Part shown: piece by piece, positions 49,419-58,940 of the stretch
Layout: every line of letters begins with the position of its first letter
Numbering within the stretch: position 1 is the stretch's first letter
NCBI RefSeq assembly: GCF_015277815.1
Contig: NZ_CP063813.1
Coordinates: forward strand, 1 to 64,000
DNA: 64,000 nucleotides
Source: Microbacterium atlanticum
GTDB lineage: Bacteria > Actinomycetota > Actinomycetes > Actinomycetales > Microbacteriaceae
Reading direction: 5' to 3'
Notes under the pieces: model-generated
The model's database searches: none
What the model was told of the DNA's origin: nothing
Seen by the model: only the letters and a program-made list of their open reading frames with translations
Position numbers and translations under genes: made by a program

Positions 49419-50124
49419 GCGCGCCGTGGCGGGCGGCACGCCGATCGCGGTAGCGGCCGATGAGGATGATCATCGTGCCGATCGCCAGGAAGGCGACGAG
49501 GATGGCGCCGATGTACGCGAACGCGGACGGATACCCTCCGGCGCCGTGAGGGTCGAGGAACGGGTATGGGTACCACCACGGCGTGGTCCCGTCCGGGTTC
49601 GCGACCCGCTCGCCGCGGATCATCGTGTAGACCGTCCAGACGAGCGGATAACCCATGAGCGCGATCAGGGTCCACCACGGCAGCGCGCGCCGGCGCGGTG
49701 CGAGCAGCAGGTCGAGGACGAAGTAGATCGGCAGGACGACGTGCAGCACATCGGCGGCGTAGGTGTCGAGCATTGCGATGCCGACGGAGTCCCCCAGAGC
49801 GACGGCCGACGGCAGGTCGCGGAGCAGCATGTTGTAGACGAGGCCGAGCAGCAGAACGGGTCCGGTGACGGCCGCGACGGCGAGTGCGATGCCGAGCGGC
49901 TCGCGCCTCGAGCCCGGGTGCCGCATCGCCCATGATGCGGCCACGATGAGGGTGACGGCGGCGAGCGTCGTCGACACGATCGTGAACAGGCTGAAGTAGT
50001 TCGTCAGCACCACGACAGGGCTGTGACCCTGGCGTGCCGCGCGATCCACATTGACGATGAAACCGGCGACGATCCCCGAGCATCCGGTGACTGCCGCCCC
50101 GATTCGGAACCATGCCCAGCGCAT
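49390..50124 (-). CDS. Pr6Pr family membrane protein
   Basis: A 244-residue protein with six predicted membrane helices. The order of motifs (NYFSLFTIVSTTLAAVTL near 42-59, LVYNMLLRDLP near 95, WTVYTMIRGERVANPDG and WYPYPFLDP) matches the Pr6Pr membrane family, whose function is unknown. The ATG has GGGGCAGGAA upstream. A frameshifted paralog lies just upstream on the same strand, so this is the intact copy. The 182-bp gap between the two copies shows no further gene. Confidence 0.85.
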   Translation of the reverse strand: MRWAWFRIGAAVTGCSGIVAGFIVNVDRAARQGHSPVVVLTNYFSLFTIVSTTLAAVTLIVAASWAMRHPGSRREPLGIALAVAAVTGPVLLLGLVYNMLLRDLPSAVALGDSVGIAMLDTYAADVLHVVLPIYFVLDLLLAPRRRALPWWTLIALMGYPLVWTVYTMIRGERVANPDGTTPWWYPYPFLDPHGAGGYPSAFAYIGAILVAFLAIGTMIILIGRYRDRRAARHGAPAAHGPLVA

Positions 50125-50306
50125 TTCCTGCCCCTTTCGACATCACGCGTTCACGTGTCGTTTCCCCGGGCACTGGTGTACTCCCGGCAGGGCGCGGCGA
50201 GGGGGAACCTTGGTGTTCGGATAGCGCGGAAAACGCGTGTCCGTCATTCGGCTTTGTGGCAAGCGCACAACATGTCCGCCGTTCGGGGGACAATCTCTAC
50301 AAGCGC

Positions 50307-51043
50307 TTACATCCCCTGCGCGAGTGCGGAGTCGGCGTCTGCCGCGGCGGACGCCGCGCCGATGCGGCGACCCCACCACATCACGAAGGCGCCGACCGCG
50401 ATGATCGCCAGCGCGATGCCGACGACGTACCCCATGACCGAAGCCCAGCCGCCCGGCGCGTTCGGGTTGAGGAACGGGTAGGGGTACCAGAACGGGTCGC
50501 CGGAGACGGGGTTGGTGACCAGGCCGCCGCGGACATCGTGTAGGCGACCCAGGCGATCGGGAAGGCCACGATCGCCCACAGCGCACGCCAGGGCAGAGCT
50601 CGTCGGCAGGGACCGAGGAAGACGTCGGCGAGGAGGAACAGCGGTCCGATGAGGTGCAGCACCTCGTTCGACCAGGGGATCGGCTCGCTCCCCTGCGGCA
50701 GGGTGATGTTGCGCAGCAGGAGGTTGTAGACGATGCCCGTGATGATCATGTAGGTGCTCACGGACGCGAGCGCGATGGCCAGCCCCGTGGGCTCGACGGC
50801 GCCTGGGCCGCGTCGGCGGACGACGAACCACACGGCCGCCCACAGCAGCACGATCCCCGCCGAGGCGTTGGAGAGGATCGTGAAGAAGCTGAAGAAGTTC
50901 GCGATCGTCGTCGTGATGTCGCGTCCGAGCTCGGCGGCGGTGCCGATCGACTTCGCGAGCTGGGCCACGATGCCGGCGATGATCGCGATCGCCATCGCCG
51001 CACGTGCGGCGGTCCACACGCCGGCAAACGACGTCGTCCGCAT
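50307..51043 (-). pseudogene. Frameshifted Pr6Pr family membrane protein paralog
   Basis: The frame from 51043 (MRTTSFAGVW) is a Pr6Pr membrane protein up to VAYTM, after which it turns into a Ser/Arg-rich tail. The correct continuation, RGGLVTNPVSGDPFWYPYPF, is in another frame and runs to a stop at 50307. Comparison with the intact neighbour (YTMIRGERVANPDG) shows that one base is missing near 50534 (GGACAT where GGACCAT is expected). So one base has been lost, either truly or through a sequencing error. Confidence 0.82.
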
Positions 51044-51068
51044 GCCGTCACCCTAGCGTCGTCGGCGC

Positions 51069-52447
51069 TCAGAACGGCGCGGCGCCCGCGGAGTCCTCGG
51101 AGAACGGACGGAAGACAGGGACCGGACGCTCCGGCTGGACGACGTACCGGCGCCCGGTCGGCGATGTCCAGAGAACGGCTCCGCCGGAATCCGGAACGGC
51201 CGAGACCGTCCATTCGGTGTGATGTCGCACGACATGGTGACCTCTGCACAGCGGGCCGAGGTTGGTCAGCGAGGTGTGGCCGTTGCGGGCCCAGTCCACG
51301 TGGTGGTCGACGTCGCACCGAGAGGCCGGCATCCCGCACCCCGGGCCCATGCAGCGGTCGGCCCGCCACTTGACGAGCTTCGCCAGTGCCGGAGGTGGTG
51401 CGTACCGATCACGGCCGACCGACAGCACCATCCCGGTCTCGGGGTGGGTCAGCACGCGCGTCCACCCGGCGGCGCCGCCGGCGAGCTCCTTCGCGACGGA
51501 GAGGGGGATCGGGGCCATGCCCTCGACGACCGGCGGCGCGATCCCCGCCGCCGCTCGTTCCCGATCGGAGTCGTGGAGCAGTGCGAGCGCGGGGACGGTG
51601 ACCACGACGGTCGCCGTGATGCCGCGGGCCGCGTCGGGGTGGAGGTCGGTGCGGCCGTCGATCAGAAGGTCGAGGATCACGTCGGTGCGGACCTGCTCGA
51701 GGGTGCGCTCGTCGCCCGCCTGCGTGCCGCCGCCGTGGTCGCCCGCCGGCACGCAGCGCGCGCACTCGTGCAGAGCGCTCGCATCCCCCTCGCACGCATC
51801 CGGAACGGTCTCGACGTGTGCCGCGCGGATCGCCTTGGCCATCGCGGTGGCGCGGGCGTGTGCCGCCTCGATCGCGACCATCGGCCCGTACAGGTGGAGC
51901 CAGCCCATGCCGTCGTCGGCGCGCTCGATCGCGATCCGCCGGTTCTTCAGGGCCGCCTCGTGGCGCTCGGTGAGGGTCGCGGAGCGAACGCTCTCGATCA
52001 GCGTGCGCAGCTTGCGGCGGAAGGTGCCCACCGGCTCCTGCTCCGCCAGCGCGAGCCCCGCCTCGAGCACGCGGTCGTGGAAGTCCGCTTACAGCTCGCG
52101 CAGCTCGCCCACCAGGATGCTCGCGTGGTCCTCGGTGATGGCCGCGTGCTCCATCGAGGTCAGCACGGAGGGGAAGTCGTGGATGACGGCCTCGGCGAAG
52201 CTCATCAGACTCCCCGCCGCGTGCTCGGTCACGCGCAGCGCGGCCGCGAGCTCCAGCCGCACGCCGCGCTCCACCACCGGGGTCAGGACCCGCCCGCTGC
52301 GGCCGGCCTGCGCCAGGCCTCGCGCCGCATCGCATCGATGTGCACCAGTCGCTCGGCTGCGAACACGGTCATCATGTCGGCGGTCTCGACGACCCGATCG
52401 ACGTCGTCGAGGAAGATCCTGCCGGGGATCTCGGGATCGCTGAACAT
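51069..52447 (-). pseudogene. Broken DUF222/HNH endonuclease gene
   Basis: The remains encode a DUF222 protein with a C-terminal HNH nuclease motif (CDVDHHVDWARNGHTSL and CRGHHVVRHH), a widespread family in Microbacteriaceae that is often multicopy. Two lesions break it. The N-terminal frame from ATG 52447 (MFSDPEIPGRIFLDDVDRVV) shifts near 52318, where GAGGCCTGG lacks one base, into a +1 frame that continues to position 52089. There an in-frame TAA (52089-52091) interrupts it, and the reading continues in the same frame (ADFHDRVLEAG) to the end at 51069. No full-length product is possible without readthrough. Confidence 0.85.
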
Positions 52448-52545
52448 GCTCTGACTTTAGAACATACCTCCGACATCGCCGCTCTCAGCGTGGCGAAGCC
52501 GCTCGCCGCCGGGCCGCGGCATCCGGCCCCCTCGGCCCGCCCGGA

Positions 52546-52551
52546 TAGGAT
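52546..52551 (+). promoter_or_regulatory. purA -10 element
   Basis: TAGGAT lies 34 bp before the purA ATG, giving a leader of about 28 nt that contains GGGGGAG as Shine-Dalgarno. I see no purine riboswitch. Confidence 0.5.
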
Positions 52552-52585
52552 GGGGTGTAACCGTCCGCTAGCGGGGGAGTAGCCC

Positions 52586-53872
52586 ATGCCAGGCATCGTG
52601 ATCGTCGGAGTCCAATGGGGAGACGAGGGCAAGGGCAAGGCGACCGACCTGCTCGGTGAGCGCACCGATTGGGTCGTCAAGTTCAACGGCGGGAACAACG
52701 CCGGCCACACCGTCGTGATCGGCGACGAGAAGTACGCCCTCCACCTGCTGCCCTCCGGCATCCTCTCGCCCGGCGTGAACGCCGTCATCGGCAACGGCGT
52801 CGTCGTCGACCTCGAGGTGCTCTTCGCGGAGCTCGAGGCGCTGCACGCGCGAGGCCTCGACACCTCGCGCCTTCGCGTCAGCGCGAACGCGCACATCATC
52901 ACGCAGTACCACCGCACGCTCGACAAGGTCACCGAGCGCTTCCTCGGCAAGCGCCAGATCGGCACGACCGGTCGCGGGATCGGCCCGGCGTATGCCGACA
53001 AGATCAACCGCGTCGGCATCCGCGTGCAGGACCTCTTCGACGAGAACATCCTGCGCCAGAAGGTCGAGGGGGCGCTGGACCAGAAGAACCACCTGCTGGT
53101 GAAGGTCTTCAACCGCCGTGCCATCACGTGCGACGAGATCGTCGACGACCTGCTCGCGTACGCCGACCGGCTGCGCCCCATGGTGGCCGACACGGGCCTG
53201 CTGCTGAGCGAGGCGCTGGACGCCGGCGACGTCGTCGTCTTCGAGGGCGGCCAGGCGACGATGCTCGACGTCGACCACGGCACCTACCCCTTCGTCACCT
53301 CCTCGTCCGCGACGGCGGGCGGGGCCGCGACCGGCTCGGGCGTCGGACCGAACCGCCTCGACCGCATCGTCGGCATCGTCAAGGCCTACACGACCCGCGT
53401 CGGCTCGGGACCCTTCCCCACCGAGCTGTTCGACGAGAACGGCGACTTCCTGCGCTCGCGCGGCTTCGAGTTCGGCACCACCACGGGCCGTCCGCGTCGC
53501 GTCGGCTGGTACGACGCGCCGATCACGCGGTACGCCACGCGCATCAACGGCATCACAGACCTGGTGCTCACCAAGCTCGACATCCTCACCGGTCTCGATC
53601 GGATCCCGGTGTGCGTCGCCTACGACGTCGAGGGTCAGCGATTCGACGAGGTCCCGGTGAACCAGTCCGACTTCCACCACGCCACGCCCATCCTGGAGTA
53701 CTTCCCGGGCTGGAAGCACGACATCTCGGGCGCCCGCACCTTCGAGGACCTCCCTGTGGAGGCGCAGCAGTACGTGCTGGCGCTCGAGGCGATGAGCGGA
53801 ACGCGCATCTCGGTGATCGGCGTGGGTGCCGCGCGCGACGCCGTGATCGTGCGTCACGACCTCGTCGACTGA
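52586..53872 (+). CDS. purA: Adenylosuccinate synthetase
   Basis: PurA condenses IMP and aspartate with GTP in AMP synthesis. The 428 residues have the P-loop [14 protein letters not shown] near the start, [43 protein letters not shown] sequence ([18 protein letters not shown]) and the GTP-specific NKxD-like TKLDIL. Length is normal. Only 15 bp separate it from the next gene. Confidence 0.97.
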   Translation: MPGIVIVGVQWGDEGKGKATDLLGERTDWVVKFNGGNNAGHTVVIGDEKYALHLLPSGILSPGVNAVIGNGVVVDLEVLFAELEALHARGLDTSRLRVSANAHIITQYHRTLDKVTERFLGKRQIGTTGRGIGPAYADKINRVGIRVQDLFDENILRQKVEGALDQKNHLLVKVFNRRAITCDEIVDDLLAYADRLRPMVADTGLLLSEALDAGDVVVFEGGQATMLDVDHGTYPFVTSSSATAGGAATGSGVGPNRLDRIVGIVKAYTTRVGSGPFPTELFDENGDFLRSRGFEFGTTTGRPRRVGWYDAPITRYATRINGITDLVLTKLDILTGLDRIPVCVAYDVEGQRFDEVPVNQSDFHHATPILEYFPGWKHDISGARTFEDLPVEAQQYVLALEAMSGTRISVIGVGAARDAVIVRHDLVD

Positions 53873-53887
53873 CGCCGCTTCAGACGC

Positions 53888-55096
53888 ATGAGATTCCTGC
53901 TGGGCGGGTACACCGCCGACATGGACGGCGGCGCGACGGGATTCGGGATGCTGCTCGCCGGCGCCGCAGACGACGCGTCTGCCGGTGGCGCGCTGGCGTT
54001 CACCGGTGACGCGGCCGCGGCCGACTCGCCGTCGTGGATCGCGCTCCACCCCGGATCGGCCGGCCTCGCCCGCGGCGACGTGGTGTACGCGGCGCTGGAG
54101 GCGCGCGGCGAGGTCCAGGCGTTCCGCCGCACCGGCGAGGCGACCTTCGTGCCGCTCGGCACGCCCGTGACCGCCGGCGAAGCGGTGTGCCATCTCGCGA
54201 TCGCGCCGGATGCCTCGTTCCTGCTGGCAGCCTGCTGGGGCGACGGGAGGGTGGTGCGGATGGAGGTGGATGCCGCCGGCCGGCCGTCTTCACCGGTGAT
54301 CCTTCCCGCCGCGACCGGGCCCGCCGCGTCGGAGACGTCGCCGGCGCCCGCTGCCGGCGACCTCGACCTCGCGGCAGCCGCGCGTGCCCTCCGTGAGGCG
54401 GCCGGAGCGGAATACGCCCACCTGGTTCCGCGGGTCGACGACGAGGACGCGGCGGAAGACGCGGGAGACGAGGCATCCGCTCGCCCGTCCCGCGCCCATC
54501 AGGCGGTGTTCCTGCCGGGCGGGCTGGTGGCGACGACCGATCTGGGTCTGGATCTCGTTCGGTTCTGGCGGATGCGGGGCGACGGACTGCGACGGCAGCA
54601 GGAGGTGGCGCTGCCCCGTGGCAGCGGGCCGCGGCACATGGTGTGGCATCCGAGCGGGCATCTGTACGTCGTGACCGAGCTGTCGTGCGAACTGTTCGTG
54701 CTCGCCCCGTTCCCGCCGGCGACCGGATCCGGTCCGTCGTCGTGGCGCGTGGTCGGCGGCAGCCCTCTCGGCGCGGGCACGCTTCCGGGCGACAGCGCTG
54801 CCGAGCTCGCCCTCTCGCACGACCGCGAGTTCCTGTACGCCGGCGTCCGCGGGAGCAACACCCTCGCGACCCTGCGGGTGCGCGGTGCCGGCGAGTCCGT
54901 CGTGCCCGTCGCGCTCGTCGATGCCGGCGTGGACTGGCCGCGTCACCACCTCGTGGTGCGCGACACCCTCCTCGTCGCGGGGCAGCGTTCGGATGAGGTC
55001 GCCTCGCGCCTCGTCGACATCCGCACCGGAGTGCCCGGCCGCGTGCGGCACCGTGCGGCGGCCCCCTCGCCGACCTGCATCGCCGCGATCGCCTGA
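53888..55096 (+). CDS. Lactonase-like seven-bladed beta-propeller protein
   Basis: The protein resembles the 6-phosphogluconolactonase (YbhE/COG2706) family of beta-propellers. The start FLLGGYTADMDGG, SWIALHPG, VCHLAIAPDASFLLAACWGDG, GPRHMVWHPSGHLYVVTELS and LALSHDREFLYAGVRGSNT are blade motifs of that family. At 402 residues it is longer than the usual 330-340; the extra part is an acidic insertion about residues 135-200 between blades. The enzyme activity is not proven; the metabolite may be 6-phosphogluconolactone or another lactone. It may share the purA transcript. Confidence 0.82.
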   Translation: MRFLLGGYTADMDGGATGFGMLLAGAADDASAGGALAFTGDAAAADSPSWIALHPGSAGLARGDVVYAALEARGEVQAFRRTGEATFVPLGTPVTAGEAVCHLAIAPDASFLLAACWGDGRVVRMEVDAAGRPSSPVILPAATGPAASETSPAPAAGDLDLAAAARALREAAGAEYAHLVPRVDDEDAAEDAGDEASARPSRAHQAVFLPGGLVATTDLGLDLVRFWRMRGDGLRRQQEVALPRGSGPRHMVWHPSGHLYVVTELSCELFVLAPFPPATGSGPSSWRVVGGSPLGAGTLPGDSAAELALSHDREFLYAGVRGSNTLATLRVRGAGESVVPVALVDAGVDWPRHHLVVRDTLLVAGQRSDEVASRLVDIRTGVPGRVRHRAAAPSPTCIAAIA

Positions 55097-55141
55097 GATC
55101 CGGGTCCGGCCGCCGTCCGCGGCCTCAGCCGCACGCGGTTC

Positions 55142-56359
55142 TCAGAACTTCGCGTCCTGTCGGGGGATGAAGACCTGCTTGATGATGAGCAGGATCGATG
55201 CCGTCACCGGGATCGCCACGAGCGCTCCGAGCAGCCCGAGGAGCGTGCCGCCGACCATCGCGCCGATGACGACGAGCGCTCCCGGCACCGAGATGGTCTT
55301 GTTCATCACCCGGGGAGTGAGCACATATGCCTCGAGCTGCATGTAGACGAGGTAGATGATCGCGAAGATGAGCGCGGGCAGCCATCCAGTGAACAGCGCG
55401 ATGATCGTCGCCGTGATCCAGTACAGCACCGAACCGATGAGGGGGATGAGCGTGATGCAGAACGCGAGCACCGCCATCAGGGCCGGGAACGGCAGACCGA
55501 GGAAGAGGTGCAGCAGGAAGGCGACCACCGAGTTGCAGAACGCCAGGATCACCATGCCCATCAGATAGCCGCCGATGGAGTCCGTGATCTGCTCCGTCAG
55601 GGCGCCCGCCTTGGGGCGGTTGCGGGCGGGGGCGAACCGGATGAACGCCGTCTTCATCGCGGGGAGCCCGGCGAGGAAGTACAGGCTCAGCACGAGCACG
55701 ATGATGAGCCCCGAGATGGCTGTGCCCACGTTGATCGCGAAGTTCAGCACTCCTCCGCCGATCGCGGCGATGTTCGCCGGGTTGGTGAGGAACTGCTCCA
55801 CCTGGTCGGTGATGGCACCGACCTGCGCGCCGAACGTGCCGGACAGCCACGCGTAGAAGTCGGACTGCTGGAAGTCGTTCACCGTCTGCGGCAGGTCCTG
55901 GAAGAACGAGGTCAGCTGGCCCACCAGCGCCGGGACGACGAGCAGCAGGACCGCTGCCAGCACCAGCGCGAACGCGGTGTACACGATGACGATCGCCCAG
56001 GGCCGTGACACATGATGACGCCCGAACCACCGGACGATCGGATCGAGGCCGAGGGCGGCGAACAGGGCGAAGACGACGTAGATGATGATCGTCGACAGGT
56101 TCCAGAAGGCGAGGCCCAGCCCGATCGCGGTGAGTCCTCCGAGCGTGATGAGCAGGCCCAGGCGGAACGGGCTGTTGAGGTTGGCCCAGAACGTCTTGCC
56201 GGCCGGCGCTTCGCCCGTGAACACCGGCTCCCGGTCGGCGAGCAGCGGCGCGGCGGACGAAGCCGGCGCATGGCCGTCGGTGCCCGGTGCCGCCACGGAC
56301 GGTGAGAGGTCGGCCGCCGGCGCGTCGGTCGCGCCGAGAGAGGGCGAGGACTCGGTCAT
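55142..56359 (-). CDS. AI-2E family transporter
   Basis: The 405-residue membrane protein belongs to the AI-2E (TqsA/PerM) family with eight membrane helices. Two N-terminal pairs are followed by a helical extracellular stretch (about 140-195), the GGYLMGMVILAFCNSVVAFLL segment and a late LVYMQLEAYVLTPRVMNKTI, the family hallmark. The first 60 residues are a Pro/Ala-rich disordered tail. Members export signals or act as Na+/H+ antiporters; the substrate is unknown. The ATG is 6 nt after TACAGT (minus, 56366-56371), so leaderless. Confidence 0.92.
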   Translation of the reverse strand: MTESSPSLGATDAPAADLSPSVAAPGTDGHAPASSAAPLLADREPVFTGEAPAGKTFWANLNSPFRLGLLITLGGLTAIGLGLAFWNLSTIIIYVVFALFAALGLDPIVRWFGRHHVSRPWAIVIVYTAFALVLAAVLLLVVPALVGQLTSFFQDLPQTVNDFQQSDFYAWLSGTFGAQVGAITDQVEQFLTNPANIAAIGGGVLNFAINVGTAISGLIIVLVLSLYFLAGLPAMKTAFIRFAPARNRPKAGALTEQITDSIGGYLMGMVILAFCNSVVAFLLHLFLGLPFPALMAVLAFCITLIPLIGSVLYWITATIIALFTGWLPALIFAIIYLVYMQLEAYVLTPRVMNKTISVPGALVVIGAMVGGTLLGLLGALVAIPVTASILLIIKQVFIPRQDAKF

Positions 56360-56492
56360 GGACACACTGTATGCCCGGGCCGCCGGGCGCAACGAGCCGT
56401 CGGCGGCAGATTCACGCCGATCGCGTGACGAGGGCCCGGGCGAGGCCGCGGGAGCCCCTCGGGTATCGTCGAGGGGCGAGGAGGCTCCCCTG

Positions 56493-56786
56493 ATGACCGA
56501 AGATCCCGCGGCGACGCTCGCCCGGCTGCGCAGCAGCATCGACAACATCGACGCCGCACTGGTGTACATGCTCGCGGAGCGGTTCAAGGCGACCAAGCAG
56601 GTCGGTCACCTCAAGGCCGATCACGGCATGCCGGCCTCCGATCCCGCCCGGGAGGAGCAGCAGGTGGCGCGGCTGCGGCGCCTCGCCGAGCAGGCCGACC
56701 TCGACCCCGCCTTCGCCGAGAAGTGGTTCAACTTCGTCGTGGCCGAGGTGATCCGCCACCACACCGAGGTCGCCGACAGCCGTTGA
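56493..56786 (+). CDS. Chorismate mutase (AroQ type)
   Basis: The 97-residue protein is a short AroQ-class chorismate mutase, which rearranges chorismate to prephenate. It is all-helical with the active-site residues in LRSSIDNIDAALVYMLAERF, KATKQVGHLKA and the final FNFVVAEVIRHH. It lacks the N-terminal extensions of secreted forms and is probably cytoplasmic, a partner for DAHP synthase. The ATG at 56493 has GAGGAGG 8 nt upstream. Confidence 0.92.
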   Translation: MTEDPAATLARLRSSIDNIDAALVYMLAERFKATKQVGHLKADHGMPASDPAREEQQVARLRRLAEQADLDPAFAEKWFNFVVAEVIRHHTEVADSR

Positions 56787-56806
56787 GCCCCGGCTCCCTG
56801 CACGGA

Positions 56807-57502
56807 TCAGGGCACCGCGCGCCGGAGCGTCAGGTAGGAGACGCCGGCGAGCGCGGCGCCGAGCAGCAGTCCCCACAGCGACAGGCCGAACGCGCCCTGC
56901 GTCGCGAACCAGGTGAAGACCCGCTCCCACGCGTCCAGGCGTCCGACGATGTACATCCAGAGGACGATCGTCGCCCCGAGTCCGACGAGCACGAGGGTCA
57001 GCACCAGCGTCCCCGAGCGCTTGTAGATCGTCGCGGCCCAGAATCCCGCCACGAAGACGAGCATCGCAGAGGTGAACCAGAACAGCAGCGCGGCCGCCGC
57101 GCCCCCCTCCCACACCCACGGCAGGTAGAAGAAGTAGCCGTTCAGGCCCCACCCTCCGGTCGCCTGCTCGAGGAGCCCTCCGACGGTGTACACCGCCGCG
57201 AGGACGAGACTCGTGGCCGCCGCCGTCAGGAGGGTGCCGGCGTAGAACTCGCGGCGCGTGACGCTCATCGCCTGCGAGAACGGGAAGGTGAGCGTGAGCG
57301 CCTGCACGCCCACGACGCAGAAGTACCACAGCGGCGCCTGGGCGCCGCCGCCGTACTTGGCGCCGGTGATCCCCGACGTCTCGAGCATGGCGTAGATGGC
57401 GAGGGTGAGCAGGAACGCGCCGCCCAGCACGAGCAGCGGAACCCACACGTAGGTCTGCCGGTTGATCAGCTGCATGCGCACGACGCTGACGGTGCGGTTC
57501 AT
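56807..57502 (-). CDS. ABC transporter permease protein
   Basis: The 231-residue protein has about six membrane helices and no ATPase motif. Its gene overlaps the upstream ATPase gene by 4 bp, so it is the permease of that transporter. The sequence (MNRTVSVVRMQLINRQTYVWVP) is not similar to a named family I recognise. It forms the last part of the GntR-ABC operon. Confidence 0.85.
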   Translation of the reverse strand: MNRTVSVVRMQLINRQTYVWVPLLVLGGAFLLTLAIYAMLETSGITGAKYGGGAQAPLWYFCVVGVQALTLTFPFSQAMSVTRREFYAGTLLTAAATSLVLAAVYTVGGLLEQATGGWGLNGYFFYLPWVWEGGAAAALLFWFTSAMLVFVAGFWAATIYKRSGTLVLTLVLVGLGATIVLWMYIVGRLDAWERVFTWFATQGAFGLSLWGLLLGAALAGVSYLTLRRAVP

Positions 57503-58422
57503 CGGAGTGCCCCTTCGTCGATGACGGCCGGATCGGGCGTTCCGCCCGCGTGCTGAGTGGTGCGGACGATGAGCTGCTGGAGGGAGACCGGGGCGATCTC
57601 GAGCCCGGCCACGCTGAGCCGCTCGCGGTCGTCGTCCGTCAGCGAGCCGAGCACGGTGACCGACGAGACGCGGCCCAGGCTCTCGCGGTGGATCACCTCG
57701 CGGCCGGCGACGAACTGCTCGACCGCGGCGGTGTCGCCGATGATGTTCGAGGCCCGGTCGCGGACGGCATCCGTCTCCTCGTCCATGATGATCCGGCCGC
57801 GGTCGATCACGAGCACCCGCTCGAGGAGGTTCGAGACCTCGTCGATCAGGTGGCTCGAGAGGATCACGGTGCGCGGATGCTCGGCGTAGTCCTCCAGCAG
57901 CCGGTCGTAGAAGATCTGGCGGGCCACGGCGTCCAGACCCAGGTACGGCTCGTCGAAGAAGGTGATCTCGGCGCGAGAGGCGAGGCCGATGATGACACCG
58001 ACCGCCGACAGCTGCCCGCGGGACAGCTTCTTGATGCGCCGCTTGACGGGCAGCTGGAAGTCGTCGATCAGCCGCTCTGCCAGGGCCTGATCCCAGTTCG
58101 GGAAGAACAGCCGCGCCGTCGCGAACGCGTGCCGCGGCAGCGCATCGTCGGGGTACTTCTGGCTCTCGCGCACGAAGCACATCCGGGAGAGCACCCGGGC
58201 GTTCTCGTACGGCGGCATCCCGAACACGCGCACATCGCCGCTCGAGGCGAAGTTCTGCGCGGTGAGGATCGACATGACGGTCGTCTTGCCGGCGCCGTTG
58301 CGCCCGAGCAAACCGTAGATGGTGTCCTTCTCGATGGTGAAGCTCACGTCGTCCACGGCGACCACGTCGCGATAGCGCTTCGTGAGGTTCCTCACCTCGA
58401 TGACGGGCGTCCCGGTCGTCAT
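57499..58422 (-). CDS. ABC transporter ATP-binding protein
   Basis: The 307-residue ATPase has Walker A GRNGAGKTT, an LSRGQLSAVG signature, Walker B ITFFDEPYLGLD and the switch His in LSSHLIDE. The arrangement GntR - ATPase - permease matches YtrA/YtrB type modules, which are induced by cell-envelope stress in other bacteria. The C-terminal 70 residues are a regulatory extension. Confidence 0.94.
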   Translation of the reverse strand: MTTGTPVIEVRNLTKRYRDVVAVDDVSFTIEKDTIYGLLGRNGAGKTTVMSILTAQNFASSGDVRVFGMPPYENARVLSRMCFVRESQKYPDDALPRHAFATARLFFPNWDQALAERLIDDFQLPVKRRIKKLSRGQLSAVGVIIGLASRAEITFFDEPYLGLDAVARQIFYDRLLEDYAEHPRTVILSSHLIDEVSNLLERVLVIDRGRIIMDEETDAVRDRASNIIGDTAAVEQFVAGREVIHRESLGRVSSVTVLGSLTDDDRERLSVAGLEIAPVSLQQLIVRTTQHAGGTPDPAVIDEGALR

Positions 58423-58808
58423 CGGATGTTCCCTTCCAGGTCGGCGACCGTCGCGTCGGCGCGGTCGCGGATGAGCACTGCCAGGTCCTCGGGCCCGAGC
58501 CCGAGCTTGCGGGCCTCGGTGAGCAGCGGATCGACGAAGCGGTCGGCGAACGCGGCCCGGCGCTCGCCGAGGACGATGTCTCGCGCGCCGGGCGCGACGA
58601 ACATGCCGATCCCGCGACGCTTGTACAGCACTCCCTTGTCGGCGAGCATCGCCACTCCCTTCGCTGCGGTGGCGGGATTTATCCGGTAGAAGGCTGCGAG
58701 CTCGTTGGTAGACGGCGCCTGCGTTTCCTCAGCCAGGCTGCCGTCGATGATGGCGTCCTCCACGCTCTCGGCGATCTGGAGGAACAGCGCGCGTCCTTCT
58801 TCGATCAC
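58419..58808 (-). CDS. GntR family (YtrA type) regulator
   Basis: The 129-residue repressor has a winged helix (about 5-75: ALFLQIAESVEDAIIDGSL, PSTNELAAFYRINPATAAKGVAMLADKGVLYKRRGIGMFV) and a short C-terminal helix hairpin; the absence of an effector domain marks the YtrA subgroup. The GTG at 58808 is chosen because GGAG lies 6 nt upstream. It overlaps the ATPase gene by 4 bp and probably represses its own operon through the palindrome just upstream. Confidence 0.92.
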   Translation of the reverse strand: MIEEGRALFLQIAESVEDAIIDGSLAEETQAPSTNELAAFYRINPATAAKGVAMLADKGVLYKRRGIGMFVAPGARDIVLGERRAAFADRFVDPLLTEARKLGLGPEDLAVLIRDRADATVADLEGNIR

Positions 58809-58830
58809 GTCCACTCCGGCTTGTCGGTTA

Positions 58831-58848
58831 GTTACTTGAGTAAGTAAC
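58831..58848. promoter_or_regulatory. Operator of the YtrA-type GntR operon
   Basis: GTTACTTgagtAAGTAAC is a perfect 7-bp inverted repeat with a 4-bp spacer, about 23 bp upstream of the GntR start. Its high AT content and symmetry make it the likely autoregulatory operator of the ABC operon. Confidence 0.8.
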
Positions 58849-58940
58849 CACAGAACGCCCGAGCTGTCAAGACTCGCGCCCCGGTCGGCGACGCCGACCG
58901 GGCGTCGGCCGGCGGGTGCCTTGCGCACTAGGGTGTGCCC

